From Methanobacteriota archaeon (GTDB lineage Archaea > Thermoplasmatota > E2 > JACPAO01 > JAHWKR01): a stretch of 55,644 nucleotides of DNA. A program made the position numbers and the translations under genes. The stretch is taken from assembly GCA_019347805.1 (NCBI GenBank), contig JAHWKR010000019.1, forward strand, positions 1 to 55,644. The letters run 5' to 3'. Under the pieces are notes generated by a model. The model had not been told where the DNA came from and made no database searches. It was given only the letters and a program-made list of their open reading frames with translations. Positions 1-7,391 of the stretch are shown here, piece by piece; positions within the stretch are counted from its first letter, which is position 1; every line of letters begins with the position of its first letter.

Positions 1-416
1 TCCAACCGTTCGGCGATGTAGCGGCGGTGGCAATCGCCGGGGTCCCGTTCGACGCAGAGAAACGCCGCCGTGTGACCTTGGTGGAGCGCGGCGAGGGCGA
101 TCGCCTTGAGCCGTGCATAGTCGGCCTTCCATTCGGCACTTTCCATGTGTGCGCGATAGGTGCCTTCCCGTTTCCCGCCTAGGCCGGGGAGGTGGTGGTA
201 GGTGACGCCGCGGTCGCGGCAGGTCGGGGCAAGGTGTTTCTTGCTGAACCGCTCGTGGTGCGACTTGGGATGGGTGCGGACGTCCACCAATGTCGCGGTG
301 CCATGCGCCGCAAGGAGCGCGAAGAACGCGTCGGTCTCATGGTCGCTGTGGCCGATCGAGCGGATGCGCGGCCGCCCGTCGTCGCCCCCGGTCCAATCGT
401 GGCCCCCGTGGTCCAT
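1..416 (-). CDS. DUF488 family protein (C-terminus beyond window edge)
   Basis: The gene runs off the left edge, so only the first about 138 codons are visible. The start is ATG at 414-416, preceded by GGGGTGACG, and lies 8 nt after the aspS stop codon, so the two probably share a transcript. The translation carries the DUF488 hallmarks: RSIGHS near residue 20, LVDVR with THPKSHHERFSKKHL about residues 47-63, a PGLGG segment, and the closing AFLCVERDPGDCHRRYIAERL-type motif (Cys, ERDP, CHR) at the edge. DUF488 proteins have no firmly established biochemical role; the conserved Cys/His/Arg residues suggest an enzyme or ligand-binding function. The family call is strong and the function unknown. 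Confidence 0.85.
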   Translation of the reverse strand, partial: MDHGGHDWTGGDDGRPRIRSIGHSDHETDAFFALLAAHGTATLVDVRTHPKSHHERFSKKHLAPTCRDRGVTYHHLPGLGGKREGTYRAHMESAEWKADYARLKAIALAALHQGHTAAFLCVERDPGDCHRRYIAERL

Positions 417-424
417 CGTCACCC

Positions 425-1765
425 CTATGGGTAGAGCCGCGTGCGGTCGCGCGGGAACAGGACGGCCTCGCGGATGTTGGGGAGTCCGAGCATCTGCATG
501 AGGATGCGCTCGATGCCGATACCGCAGCCGCCGTGCGGGGGCATGCCGTAACGGAACGAGGTGAGGTAGCCCTCGAAGTCCGTCGGGTCGAGCCCGACAC
601 GCTTGATGCCCTCCTTGAGGAGTTCCGGCTCGTGGATGCGCTGGGCACCCGAGAGCAGTTCGACGCCGCGATAGTCGAGGTCGAAGCCGCGGCACAGCTT
701 GCTGCCCATGTCCTTGCCTTCCGGGTGGACGTAGAACGGTTTCGGGGCGAGTGGCCACTTTGTGATGAAATAGAAGTCGTGGCCTTCCTTCATGAGGACG
801 TCGCCGAGGATCCGTTCCGCCTCGGTGCCGATGTCGTCGCCGAACTCGAGGGGCTTGTCGAGCTTGCGGTCACCGTTCAGCGACGCCTTGTTGATCTTCT
901 CGATGGCATCCGTATAGGTGATGCGCAGGAAGGGCAGCTTGGGGATGGGCACCTCGGCGCCGACGAGCGCGAGCTCTTCCTGGCGTTTTTCGTGGACGGC
1001 GGTCCAGATGGCGTTCATGAGGCCTTCGATGACCTTCATGACGTCCTCCTCGTTCTGGATCCACGCCATCTCGAAATCGATGGCGGTGGATTCGTTGAGG
1101 TGGCGGGTCGTGTTGTGCTTCTCGGCGCGGAAGTAGCGCGCGAACTCGAAGACGCGGTCGAAGCCGGTCGCCATCATCATCTGCTTGTAGAGCTGGGGCG
1201 ACTGGGCCAGGAACGCCTCCTTCTCGAAGTATTGGAACTTGTAAACCTCGGTGCCGCCTTCCGACGATGCGGCGTTGATGCACGACGTGTGGATCTCGAG
1301 GAAGCCCTTGTCGCGCAGGTATTCGCCAGCTGCGTGGATGACCTCGTGGCGGATCTTGAAGATGGCCGCCACTTCCGGACGGCGGACGTCGAGGAAGCGG
1401 TTGTCGAGCCGGGTGTCGAGGTCGACGCCGACGCGGTCGACGACACCCATCGGGAGCGGCGCCTCGGATTCGTTCAGCACCTGGATGTTGTCCGGGAGGA
1501 TCTCCCAGCCGAGCTTCGCCTTGTCGCTCATCTGGACGGTGCCGGTGATGGAGACGGCCGATTCGCGTTGGATCTGTCCCGCGAGCTCGTGCAGCTCGGG
1601 GACCTTCTTCTTGAGCACGGTCGCCTGGGCGATGCCGGTGCGGTCGCGGATGACGAGGAACGCGAGATTGCCCATGAGGCGGACGTCCTGGAGCCAGCCG
1701 GCGATGGTCTGGGTCGTGCCGTCGTCTGCCTCGTTGACCTCTGAGGCGTAGCGTGTCCGGATCAC
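425..1765 (-). CDS. aspS: Aspartyl-tRNA synthetase, archaeal type
   Basis: Charges tRNA-Asp (and possibly tRNA-Asn) with aspartate. I chose GTG at 1765 (446 residues, normal for archaeal AspRS); the open frame continues upstream to 1933 but that part is low-complexity and unlike AspRS. An N-terminal OB-fold (AGWLQDVRLMGNLAF, about residues 17-35) is followed by the class II catalytic core: motif 2 around FRAEKHNTTRHLNES and motif 3 GCGIGIERILMQML near the C-terminus. At the OB-fold position where discriminating enzymes have Trp and non-discriminating ones His, this protein has Gln, so specificity cannot be read directly. Downstream lies the DUF488 gene. Confidence 0.96.
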   Translation of the reverse strand: MIRTRYASEVNEADDGTTQTIAGWLQDVRLMGNLAFLVIRDRTGIAQATVLKKKVPELHELAGQIQRESAVSITGTVQMSDKAKLGWEILPDNIQVLNESEAPLPMGVVDRVGVDLDTRLDNRFLDVRRPEVAAIFKIRHEVIHAAGEYLRDKGFLEIHTSCINAASSEGGTEVYKFQYFEKEAFLAQSPQLYKQMMMATGFDRVFEFARYFRAEKHNTTRHLNESTAIDFEMAWIQNEEDVMKVIEGLMNAIWTAVHEKRQEELALVGAEVPIPKLPFLRITYTDAIEKINKASLNGDRKLDKPLEFGDDIGTEAERILGDVLMKEGHDFYFITKWPLAPKPFYVHPEGKDMGSKLCRGFDLDYRGVELLSGAQRIHEPELLKEGIKRVGLDPTDFEGYLTSFRYGMPPHGGCGIGIERILMQMLGLPNIREAVLFPRDRTRLYP

Positions 1766-1824
1766 AGGGGGTCCTCGGGGCGGCGGCAGCAGGGGGGAGG
1801 GTTTCAAGCTTCCGGGGGTGGAGG

Positions 1825-1865
1825 GGTACGGGGAGGAGGGGGCGACGCCCCCTCCTCCCCGTGCC
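1825..1865. repeat. Near-perfect long GC-rich palindrome between aspS and the PPS gene
   Basis: Arms GGGGAGGAGGGGGCG (1830-1844) and its exact complement (1846-1860) are separated by one base. Pairing extends outward to about 20 bp (1825-1844 with 1846-1865, one G-U). It sits in the 168-bp gap between two minus-strand genes, downstream of the phosphopantothenate synthetase gene. It may be a transcription-termination or mRNA-stability hairpin, or a dispersed palindromic element; a similarly built palindrome lies at 46116-46158. The rest of the gap shows only a possible TATA-like box (about 1801-1808, minus strand) for aspS. Confidence 0.8.
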
Positions 1866-1933
1866 GCGACAGATCGGAAACGTGAGATGGTGGAACGTGG
1901 TCCGGCCGGCGGCGCTATCTTTCTACGACCCAC

Positions 1934-2704
1934 TCATCCCTCTCGCAACACCGCGATCATCTCGTCCCGCGCCGCCCTCAGGTTCGCTTGGTTGTCCCAA
2001 TCGAGGAGCGCCGCGGCGACACCGGCCGTCCGCAGCCGGTCGAGGTGTCCGCTCTCCGCTTTCGTCTCGAGCACCGCGGTGGTGATATGTTCGACCGTCC
2101 GCGTCAGTTCATCGCAAATGGTGACGTCGGCGGTCTTGGCGGTGCGTGAGAGCGGGTTGAGGTCGATGGTGATGACGGTTTTGCCCATTTTCTTGAGGGC
2201 TTCGCAGCGGTCGCCGTCCTCGAGAGGCACAAGGATGACGTCGGCGCCGCCGATGCCGTCCGAGTGGCAGGGTCCGCGGTCGGAGGCGAGGCCGGGGATG
2301 CGCATGTCGGGGGCGTCGCCGAGCACGCGGTCGGCACCGGCGTCCTGGACGACCTGGATGAGTTTGCGGACGCGTTCGGGTGTGTGGTGGAAGAGGTTGA
2401 CCTCGAGCGTGGCAGGGATGGCTTTGGCGAGGGTGACGAGCTCAGGGGCGGCGAGGGCGACCACGTTGCCGTTCAAGGACAGTACGGGACGTTCCGCGGC
2501 CAGGAGGACCGCGGCGGCCTTGCGGGTCGCTGCCGTCGCCACCGGTCCCGTCTTTTCGCCGAGGAGGTAGTCGAAAGCCTCACCGCGGCCGTGGGCGATG
2601 AGGCCGGTCATGTGGACGAGTCCTTCTTCGACGGCCGCTTTCATCCGTTCGCGCGTCTGCAGGGAGCGCGCACGGGGGTGGTCGGCGGGGATGTTGGTCG
2701 CCAC
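1934..2704 (-). CDS. 4-phosphopantoate--beta-alanine ligase (archaeal phosphopantothenate synthetase)
   Basis: Catalyses ATP-dependent joining of 4-phosphopantoate and beta-alanine in the archaeal coenzyme A pathway, replacing bacterial PanC/PanK order. The 256-residue length and motifs match the DUF137 family: DHPRARSLQTRERM near the N-terminus, GLIAHGRGEAFDYLLGE (about 33-50), LSLNGNVVAL (about 75), EVNLFHHTPER (about 100), DMRIPGLASDRG, then VILVPLEDGDRCEALKKMGK and IDLNPLSRTA, the ATP/substrate-binding signature. A TATA-like GCTAAGA lies about 27 nt before the start, suggesting a leaderless mRNA. CoA supply is relevant to the megasynthase further on, but no direct linkage is implied. Confidence 0.93.
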   Translation of the reverse strand: MATNIPADHPRARSLQTRERMKAAVEEGLVHMTGLIAHGRGEAFDYLLGEKTGPVATAATRKAAAVLLAAERPVLSLNGNVVALAAPELVTLAKAIPATLEVNLFHHTPERVRKLIQVVQDAGADRVLGDAPDMRIPGLASDRGPCHSDGIGGADVILVPLEDGDRCEALKKMGKTVITIDLNPLSRTAKTADVTICDELTRTVEHITTAVLETKAESGHLDRLRTAGVAAALLDWDNQANLRAARDEMIAVLREG

Positions 2705-2746
2705 GTGGGGGCGATGGGGGTGCCGCTCTTAGCGCTTCGCGCCGGA

Positions 2747-3295
2747 CTACGGGAGGAGCGTGACGAGGGTGTCGAGGAGGCCGATGACACGCACGTTGTT
2801 CTGGACGACCCAGAAGTAAAGGGCAAAAAGGAAGCCGGTGCCGAGGAACATGACGCGGAGCGACATCTGGGCCGGGACCGATTCACGGGGGCTGCGCGCA
2901 GTGGCGAGGGCATACTTGACCTGGCGGTAGAGGTACCATTGGACGGGGATCGTGACACCGACGGCAAGCACCTTGACGAGCGTGAAGACGAGGGGACCGG
3001 CCGATTCGCCGACCATGCGGGCGAAGGGGTTGCCTTCTGCGGCCCAGCCGACGTTCGAGATGTGGACAAGGGTCAGGACGAGGTCCATGCCGTTGGCGAG
3101 GACGATGAGGTTGAGGGTGCCAAGGAACAGGAGATCGGCCCAGGTCCAGCCGACGTTGGTGGACTTGCGGCGGTCGCCGACCCAGGTGCGGCTCGTGGTG
3201 GTCCCGTCGTGGCGGCGCCGTTTGGCGACGAGAAGGTCGGACGCCTCGAGGAGGCTCGTCTCTCGTTCGTGGGCCGGACGGGGAGCAGGTGCCAC
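2747..3295 (-). CDS. Small integral membrane protein, unknown
   Basis: A 182-residue protein starting at GTG 3295. The start is supported by a TATA-like TTTTAATA at 3317-3324, about 25 nt upstream, giving a leaderless mRNA. The N-terminal about 55 residues are charged and polar (cytoplasmic). Then come about four hydrophobic helices: LLFLGTLNLIVLANGMDLVL, a segment after a NPFARMVGES loop (PLVFTLVKVLAVGVTIPVQW), MFLGTGFLFALYFWVVQN, and the terminal RVIGLLDTLVTLL. The Asn-Pro-Phe loop between two helices recalls the DUF5658 type of small membrane protein, but I do not recognise it firmly. No function is assigned. Confidence 0.75.
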   Translation of the reverse strand: MAPAPRPAHERETSLLEASDLLVAKRRRHDGTTTSRTWVGDRRKSTNVGWTWADLLFLGTLNLIVLANGMDLVLTLVHISNVGWAAEGNPFARMVGESAGPLVFTLVKVLAVGVTIPVQWYLYRQVKYALATARSPRESVPAQMSLRVMFLGTGFLFALYFWVVQNNVRVIGLLDTLVTLLP

Positions 3296-3316
3296 GACTC
3301 TAAGGTCGCTTCTGAG

Positions 3317-3324
3317 TATTAAAA
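3317..3324 (-). promoter_or_regulatory. TATA-like promoter for the 2747-3295 gene
   Basis: TTTTAATA on the minus strand, centred about 25 nt before GTG 3295; this spacing is the archaeal TATA-to-start distance of leaderless transcripts. Confidence 0.6.
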
Positions 3325-3405
3325 CAGTTCGAGCACGTATCTTCCCCAGACCAGGAGGAGTAGATAAGGCACCAGGAGGAGGCTCGGATAACGGACCGGG
3401 TCCGT

Positions 3406-3594
3406 TCAGGGGGCGCGGCGCAGCTTGTCTTCCAGGAACTCGTTGATCTGGACGAGGATCTGGTAGACCTGTTCGCGTTCTTCGTCGCTCTCGCCGACCT
3501 TGGTGTCGTCGCCGCCGACACGCTGGCGGAACTCCTGGGTCAGCCGTTTGAACCGTTCCATCTCGTTCTGGATCGCCTGGGTGGGGAGCGCCAT
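3406..3594 (-). CDS. Small coiled-coil-like protein, unknown
   Basis: A 62-residue acidic/helical protein: an amphipathic start (QAIQNEMERFKRLTQEFRQR), a short GDDTKVGES linker, then a second helix (REQVYQILVQINEFLEDKL). A weak TATA-like ATTTTG lies about 26 nt before ATG 3594. Predicted cytoplasmic. The heptad-like pattern suggests dimerisation. Not recognised; codon use matches its neighbours, so it is probably a genuine gene. Confidence 0.6.
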   Translation of the reverse strand: MALPTQAIQNEMERFKRLTQEFRQRVGGDDTKVGESDEEREQVYQILVQINEFLEDKLRRAP

Positions 3595-3638
3595 GCCCGG
3601 CCGACCGGCTTGGCGGGCAAAATGCGTTGCGATAAGCC

Positions 3639-3929
3639 CTACTTCTTGCGGCGGTAGACGCGCAGGGACGCGGGGACGGTGGTCGGTTCCAGCCCGGCGA
3701 GGCGCATCGCTTCCTTGTAATGAGGGTCCCCGGGATCGAGGCGGGTCTGTTCGATCTCCCCGGCGGCGACAAGGCGGTCGAACTCCTCGGCGAGATGACG
3801 TTTGTCCTCGATGGAGAGGTAGAGTGTCGTCGTCGGGACCGGGACCGGGTCGTGTTCCTCAAGGACCGCCAGGATGCGCTCCCGGCGGTCGGGGACGTCC
3901 TCCGCGGGGAACGTGGACTCTTTCGCCAT
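3639..3929 (-). CDS. Small unknown protein, possible winged-helix fold
   Basis: 96 residues beginning at ATG 3929, with a TATA-like box in the minus-strand CTTAAGG (about 3951-3958) 26 nt upstream, so probably leaderless. The order helix (RRERILAVLEEH), loop, strand-helix (TTTLYLSIEDKRHLAEEFDRLVAAGEI) and basic tail (SLRVYRRKK) would suit a compact winged-helix or DNA/RNA-associated domain, but there is no decisive motif. Convergent with nothing; the divergent neighbour at 4033 starts 104 nt away. Confidence 0.6.
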   Translation of the reverse strand: MAKESTFPAEDVPDRRERILAVLEEHDPVPVPTTTLYLSIEDKRHLAEEFDRLVAAGEIEQTRLDPGDPHYKEAMRLAGLEPTTVPASLRVYRRKK

Positions 3930-4032
3930 CCGGCCCTTGCATGACAGAACACCTTAAGATGGTGTTGCGTCGGCGCGGCCGGGACGACGCCAACCGCTAA
4001 GTGCCCGTTCCTCCATCTCGGGTCGCCCACCC

Positions 4033-5421
4033 ATGCGTCGTGTCCCCGTCGCCCGCCATCTCGCCGCGACCGGCATCGCCGACGAGGAGGATGTCCTTGT
4101 CGCGACCATCGAGGGCCTCCTGGACCGGCGTGTCAAGGGCGCGGCGGGGGGACTCTGGGACCTCACGGCGCCGTTGCCGTCGCTCTCACGCATCTTCGAG
4201 GGCCGGGTCTCACCGCGGATGGCGTTGCTTCTGGCCAAGGCGCTCGACGTGCCGCCTGGTGGGACGGTCCTTCTTGCCGGTGACCCGCTCGTCTTCGTCG
4301 CCGCGGCGCTTTTGTCGTTGCCCGAGACACACCGGCCGTCGCAGGTGGTGGTGGTGAGCGCCCACCCGGCGCGGGCGATGCGGTCCGCGGAACGCATGGG
4401 TCGTGACATCGCCGACCATCCCGACCTTGTCGTCCTCGACCTGCACGCCATGGGGCTCTTGCGGCCACGGGTCGAGGTGCGCGGGGGCGAGGGGCCGAAG
4501 AGCGACAACAAGACGCCGGCGATCTTCCCGCGCGACGGCTTCGACCGTACGTTGCTCTATGGGGGTTCCTGGTCGCCGCACACGGCGGACGCCTATACCG
4601 CTCCGGACGGGCGGGCGGTCCTTGCCGACCCGACGCCGGGGAAGCTGCGTTTCGTGCAGCGCATCCGCGTCAAGGGCGACACCGCGGAGGTCGACCTGGT
4701 GCGGCATCGCTTCGCCACCGATGTGACGCCGCCAGCGTCCGAAGGGCCATTGGTGGAGCCCGTCAAGCGCATGCGCATGAGCGGTACGCGAGTCGGACGC
4801 ATCCTCCTTGCCGAGCATCTGCTCGCTCACGTCTGGCACGACGCGGAGGGCAGCCGCATGGAGCAGGGTGTGCGGAAGGTGGTCGAGGAGACCTTCTCGG
4901 GGAACGACTATGCGCATGCCCTCGACCCGCGCCGCTACGCGCTCGCCCGCCGTCTCTTCCACCTCGCCTACATGGAGCAGAGCGTGGGGGACCTCGTCGC
5001 CGCCGAGGCGCTCTACCGCGCCAGCCTGTCGGTCTGCGAGACGGCGGAGGGTTGGACGTTCTATGGCTGGGTGCGTTCGATGCGCGGTGCGCTCGATGAG
5101 GCGATCGACGCCTGTCGGCGCGCCATCATGGTCGACCCGATGTTCGGCAATCCATACAACGACATCGGCGCCTATCTCCTTGAACGCGGCGACCGGGATT
5201 CGTCGAAGACCTGGTTCCATCGTGCCGCCGCGGCACCCCGCTATGCGGCGCCGTACTATCCGTTCCTGAACCTGGGCCGGGTCTATCTCTCCGAGGGCGA
5301 CCTGGAGGCGGCGCGTGGGGCGGTCCAACGGGCGCTCGAGGTCGCACCGGGTTATCCGCCCGCGGAGCGTCTGTTGCAGGAGATCGAGGCGCGCGAATCA
5401 CACGACCCGCACGCGAGGTGA
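4033..5421 (+). CDS. Methyltransferase-like domain fused to TPR repeats
   Basis: 462 residues. Residues about 20-150 resemble the protein-isoaspartate-methyltransferase arrangement: a short SRIFEGRVSPRMALLLAKAL helix, then a Rossmann-like VPPGGTVLLAGDPLVFVAAALL where the usual glycine-rich E/DxGxGxG loop is degraded (AGDPLVF), then PSQVVVVSAHP and DLVVLDLHAMG. The middle (160-250) is an unrecognised beta-rich region. The C-terminal third (about 305-455) is a run of TPR-like helix pairs (for example EAIDACRRAIMVDPMFGNPY, LEAARGAVQRALEVAPGYPP). Catalytic competence is doubtful because the SAM loop is not canonical. It ends 4 nt before the TTG start of the transporter ATPase, so co-transcription is likely. 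Confidence 0.6.
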   Translation: MRRVPVARHLAATGIADEEDVLVATIEGLLDRRVKGAAGGLWDLTAPLPSLSRIFEGRVSPRMALLLAKALDVPPGGTVLLAGDPLVFVAAALLSLPETHRPSQVVVVSAHPARAMRSAERMGRDIADHPDLVVLDLHAMGLLRPRVEVRGGEGPKSDNKTPAIFPRDGFDRTLLYGGSWSPHTADAYTAPDGRAVLADPTPGKLRFVQRIRVKGDTAEVDLVRHRFATDVTPPASEGPLVEPVKRMRMSGTRVGRILLAEHLLAHVWHDAEGSRMEQGVRKVVEETFSGNDYAHALDPRRYALARRLFHLAYMEQSVGDLVAAEALYRASLSVCETAEGWTFYGWVRSMRGALDEAIDACRRAIMVDPMFGNPYNDIGAYLLERGDRDSSKTWFHRAAAAPRYAAPYYPFLNLGRVYLSEGDLEAARGAVQRALEVAPGYPPAERLLQEIEARESHDPHAR

Positions 5422-5425
5422 GGAG

Positions 5426-6106
5426 TTGGCCGCCGAGCGCGCGCTCCTTTCGGTGCGTGACCTCTCGGGTCCACGCGTCGACCCGGACCGGTTGCGTGAC
5501 GTGTCGTTCGACCTGCCGCAGGGTGGACTGCTGCATGTGCATGGACCGAGCGGGAGCGGCAAGACGACGTTGTTGCGCCTGCTTGCACGACTCGCGCCGT
5601 CGGCCAGCGGCGAGGTATGGTTGGATGGGGCGCCGATGGCTTCGTTCCCGGCACCCGAGTGGCGGCGGCGGGTCGCGTTGGTGTTCCAGGAACCGAGCGT
5701 TCTCGAGGCGACGGTACGGGACGAACTCGAATCCCCTGCGCGACTGCATGGTCGGACGGTCGACGTCGAGGCGCTCCTGGGTTCGGTGGGGCTCGACGTT
5801 GGGCCGGAGCGCGACCCTTCGCGTCTTTCTGGTGGCGAGCGGAAGCGGCTCACCATCGCCCGTTCGCTCGCGGTCGACCCGGATGTGGTGATGCTCGATG
5901 AGCCGACCTCGTCCATCGACCCGGAGCGGAGGGAGGAGGTCCATGCGCTCGTGCGGCGGCTCGTGGCCGACGGGCTCGGGGTCTTGGTGGTGTCGCATCT
6001 CGTCGAGGACCTTGAGGCGCTACCGGGGCCGGTGCTGCTTTTGGGGGCGGGGCGTGCCGTGCGCTCGACGACGACCGAGGCGTTCCTGGCGGAGGCTGCC
6101 CCATGA
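5426..6106 (+). CDS. fetA: ABC transporter ATPase, FetA-like
   Basis: 226 residues from TTG 5426, chosen because GAGGTGAGGAG abuts it and the translation upstream is not ABC-like. It has Walker A GPSGSGKTTLL (about residue 36), Q-loop VFQEPSV, signature LSGGERKRL, Walker B VVMLDEPTSSID and an H-loop VVSHLVED. The coupling is with the downstream FetB-type permease (4-nt ATGA overlap). In Enterobacteria FetAB exports iron and helps resist peroxide; the substrate here is inferred from homology of the permease only. Cytoplasmic face of the membrane. Confidence 0.85.
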   Translation: MAAERALLSVRDLSGPRVDPDRLRDVSFDLPQGGLLHVHGPSGSGKTTLLRLLARLAPSASGEVWLDGAPMASFPAPEWRRRVALVFQEPSVLEATVRDELESPARLHGRTVDVEALLGSVGLDVGPERDPSRLSGGERKRLTIARSLAVDPDVVMLDEPTSSIDPERREEVHALVRRLVADGLGVLVVSHLVEDLEALPGPVLLLGAGRAVRSTTTEAFLAEAAP

Positions 6107-6921
6107 GCGCTCTTCCAGATCTCGCCGACCGTGCGGCCTCCGGCCTCGCGACGCTTGATTATCCGGCGCTCCTTTTCACGTTCCTCGCGTTCGCCGCCAT
6201 GGTCGCCATGGCTCGCCTCGTCGGGCTGCGGATGGGCCGGGAGGCGCTCATCGCCGCCGTCCGTGGGACCATCCAGTTGCTCATCGTGGGTCTGGTCTTC
6301 CTTGCCGTCGTCGAGGAGGGTTCGCCCTACATCATCGGTCTGGTCTTCCTCGTCATGGTCGTCGCTGCCGGTTGGACCGCGACCGCGACCAGTCGCCGGA
6401 CCGGGCTCTTCCCGCTCGCCTCACTTGTGATCACAGTGGCGACGGCGCTCCTCGTGGTGCCGCTCGTCCTCCTCGACCTTTTCGAGACGCGACCGCTTTT
6501 CTTGATCCCGGTCGCGGGCATGGTCATCGGGAACGCCATGAACGCCACCGCGTTGGGGCTCGACCGGATGGAGCGCGAACTGGCGGTGACGTTGCCGCAG
6601 ACCGAGGCGCGTCTCGCGCTCGGTTATCCGGAGCGGGCGACCGTCCTGCCGGCTTTGCGGGAGACGGTCCATGCCGCCTTGCTGCCCACGATGAACACGT
6701 TGCGCACCGTGGGCCTTGTGCATTTGCCGGGGATGATGACCGGGATGCTCCTTGCGGGGGCGGACCCGCTATTCGCGGTCGAGATGCAACTGGTCATCAT
6801 CCTGGTCATCTTGGTCGCGGCGTTCCTCGCCTCGGCGACAATGGCGCTTGTGATCCGGGAGCGCTTCGTGCGCGACCTGTCCGCGGTGGGACTGGACGAT
6901 TGGCGCGAAAAGAAGGAATGA
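6103..6921 (+). CDS. fetB: FetB/UPF0014-family ABC permease
   Basis: 272 residues with about seven TM segments. Family landmarks are IPVAGMVIGNAMNATALGLDR (middle), LAVTLPQTEARLALGYP, the AL.ET.HAALLPTMNTLRTVGLVHLPGMM run and GMLLAGADPLFAVEMQLVI, matching the UPF0014 (YbbM/FetB) family very closely. The start codon overlaps the ATPase stop (ATGA), so stoichiometric translation is expected. Likely role: metal (iron) efflux together with the upstream ATPase. No regulator is adjacent. Confidence 0.9.
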   Translation: MSALPDLADRAASGLATLDYPALLFTFLAFAAMVAMARLVGLRMGREALIAAVRGTIQLLIVGLVFLAVVEEGSPYIIGLVFLVMVVAAGWTATATSRRTGLFPLASLVITVATALLVVPLVLLDLFETRPLFLIPVAGMVIGNAMNATALGLDRMERELAVTLPQTEARLALGYPERATVLPALRETVHAALLPTMNTLRTVGLVHLPGMMTGMLLAGADPLFAVEMQLVIILVILVAAFLASATMALVIRERFVRDLSAVGLDDWREKKE

Positions 6922-6924
6922 GAG

Positions 6925-6992
6925 GCTCGGGGGGTTCGTGAGCGTGAGCGAACGACTACCCCGAGCGCGGCGAGTGAACGAAGTGAACGAGA
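6925..6992. repeat. Iterated GTGAGCG/GTGAACG-type repeats beside tRNA-Arg
   Basis: The 70 bp between fetB and the tRNA contain gttcgtgagcgtgagcgaac and cgagtgaacgaagtgaacga, degenerate iterations of a GTGA(A/G)CG(A) unit. The first block can also fold back (CTCGGG...GTTCG / CGAAC...CCCGAG). This resembles low-complexity spacers seen beside genes in high-GC archaea. No coding potential is seen. Confidence 0.5.
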
Positions 6993-7064
6993 CGGGCTCG
7001 GGGGGATTCGAACCCCCGTCGTCGGCTCCGAAGGCCGAAAGGATATCCACTACCCTACAAGCCC
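6993..7064 (-). tRNA. tRNA-Arg (anticodon UCG)
   Basis: Reading the minus strand, acceptor GGGCTTG pairs with CGAGCCC (one G-U), the anticodon stem is TCGGC/GCCGA with loop CTTCGGA (anticodon TCG), and the T arm is GGGGG-TTCGAAT-CCCCC. The discriminator is G, no CCA is encoded and there is no intron. It decodes CGA/CGN arginine codons. Confidence 0.93.
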
Positions 7065-7107
7065 GTGGGGTGGCCGTGCCAATGGGGGTGTCTTGAAAAC
7101 GGTTGGC

Positions 7108-7326
7108 TTACGTTCGTCTTCGGACCTGTGCGATGAGATGGTAGACAGGTTCGGTGAACAAGCCCAGGACGAGGGACACGACGGCGGCTCCGATGTAGAC
7201 GCTGATGCCGTCGGTCTTGTCTTGCAGCACGCGCAGGCCGGTGATGACGATGAGGGCGAGCGCGAGGGTGAGGGTGACCTTTCGGTAGGTGGCGAGGCCG
7301 TACCGGTCGTCAGGGTCGCGCTTCAT
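7108..7326 (-). CDS. Small two-TM membrane protein, unknown
   Basis: 72 residues from ATG 7326: a charged N-terminus (MKRDPDDRYGLATYRK), TM1 (VTLTLALALIVITGLRVL), a short exterior loop QDKTDGISV, TM2 (YIGAAVVSLVLGLFTEPVYHL) and a basic RRRT end. It lies between S3Ae and tRNA-Arg on the same strand. The topology and positive-inside charges support a real membrane protein. Not recognised. Confidence 0.6.
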   Translation of the reverse strand: MKRDPDDRYGLATYRKVTLTLALALIVITGLRVLQDKTDGISVYIGAAVVSLVLGLFTEPVYHLIAQVRRRT

Positions 7327-7391
7327 GCCCGTTTACCGGCGAGAGAGAAGGGGTTGGTAGAGATATCGGGAGGAGAACGAGGGGTGGGGGC

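Noticed and set aside
290-1744. Plus-strand 484-codon frame antisense to aspS
   Set aside because: Shadow of aspS; composition is a reverse-complement artefact with no recognisable domain.
3322-3372. 17-codon hydrophobic peptide frame on the minus strand
   Set aside because: Too short, the TATA-like element is at the wrong distance, and there is no SD; it cannot be supported.
6925-7010. Short ctcggggggttcg near tRNA-Arg resembling the tRNA 3' end, as an integration (att) scar
   Set aside because: The match is only about 13 bases, G-rich, and no integrase or element lies between the copies.
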